Shown here: positions 63,936 through 64,000 of the stretch, piece by piece
Layout of the letters: every line of letters begins with the position of its first letter
Numbering within the stretch: the first letter of the stretch is position 1
Assembly (NCBI GenBank): GCA_003116975.1
Contig: BGKB01000021.1
Span: forward strand, 974,480-1,038,479
Direction: 5' to 3'
DNA: 64,000 nt
Origin: Aurantiochytrium sp. KH105
Lineage: Eukaryota > Sar > Bigyra > Thraustochytrida > Thraustochytriidae
Made by a program: the position numbers and the translations under genes
Notes under the pieces: model-generated
What the model saw: the letters and a program-made list of their open reading frames with translations, nothing else
Database searches by the model: none
What the model was told of the DNA's origin: nothing

Positions 63936-64000
63936 GGGCCCTAATACTCTGGAGAAACCGACTAAGAGCTACACAAGACCCCGCAAGTAAAAACAATAAA

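Overview
The window is nuclear DNA of a microbial eukaryote, most probably a stramenopile of the labyrinthulomycete (thraustochytrid) type. The reasons are very long intronless genes next to genes with one short GT-AG intron, GC-rich coding sequence, and many large secreted or membrane proteins built from G8, PAN/Apple, RCC1-like, FG-GAP and GCC2/GCC3-like modules. The phylum assignment is inference: no rRNA or other phylogenetic marker is present. I recognised no tRNA gene, prokaryotic operon or CRISPR array.

Layout. 2-439 (+) is the C-terminal end of a nucleotide-sugar transporter (SLC35B4/UAA type). 1032-16742 (-) is one uninterrupted 5236-codon gene for a giant DUF3638-type P-loop ATPase with EF-hands and a C-terminal Vps62-like domain. 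17 to 24 kb is a compact housekeeping block: NAD(P)HX dehydratase (+), a two-exon 57-residue COP9 signalosome CSN9/CSNAP candidate (-), a two-exon VOC/glyoxalase-fold protein (-), a coiled-coil protein (+) and a TPR protein with a decayed methyltransferase-like N-terminus (-). 23.7 to 29.6 kb holds a secreted RCC1-like/PAN protein (-), a seven-helix membrane protein with a Cys-rich ectodomain (+) and a membrane-anchored sulfotransferase (+).

29.6 to 49.6 kb is dominated by two same-strand paralogues of a secreted G8/parallel-beta-helix/PAN protein related to CEMIP/TMEM2. They lie 13 kb apart and have near-identical 5' parts. Between them are a 264-bp higher-order tandem repeat, a gene-poor stretch full of tetranucleotide microsatellites, and a formate/nitrite transporter with a SAM-like N-terminus. 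A roughly 520-bp element with 27-bp terminal inverted repeats lies beside the first paralogue.

49.6 to 64 kb carries a large FG-GAP/Cys-rich/multi-TM surface protein (-), then an NLR-like protein with two TIR-like domains, a NACHT-type NTPase and thirteen 40-residue WD40 repeats (-). Diverged copies of a roughly 0.7-kb dispersed repeat lie on both sides of that gene. The last 3.4 kb is repeat-rich and without a convincing gene.

Functional reading. The transporter, sulfotransferase, G8 glycan-binding-like proteins and FG-GAP/PAN proteins suggest an extracellular-matrix and sulfated-glycan theme, though clustering may be coincidental. The most notable locus is the TIR-NACHT-WD40 gene. Its repeats are almost identical except at a few positions predicted to lie on the binding face, the pattern known from fungal HNWD allorecognition genes.
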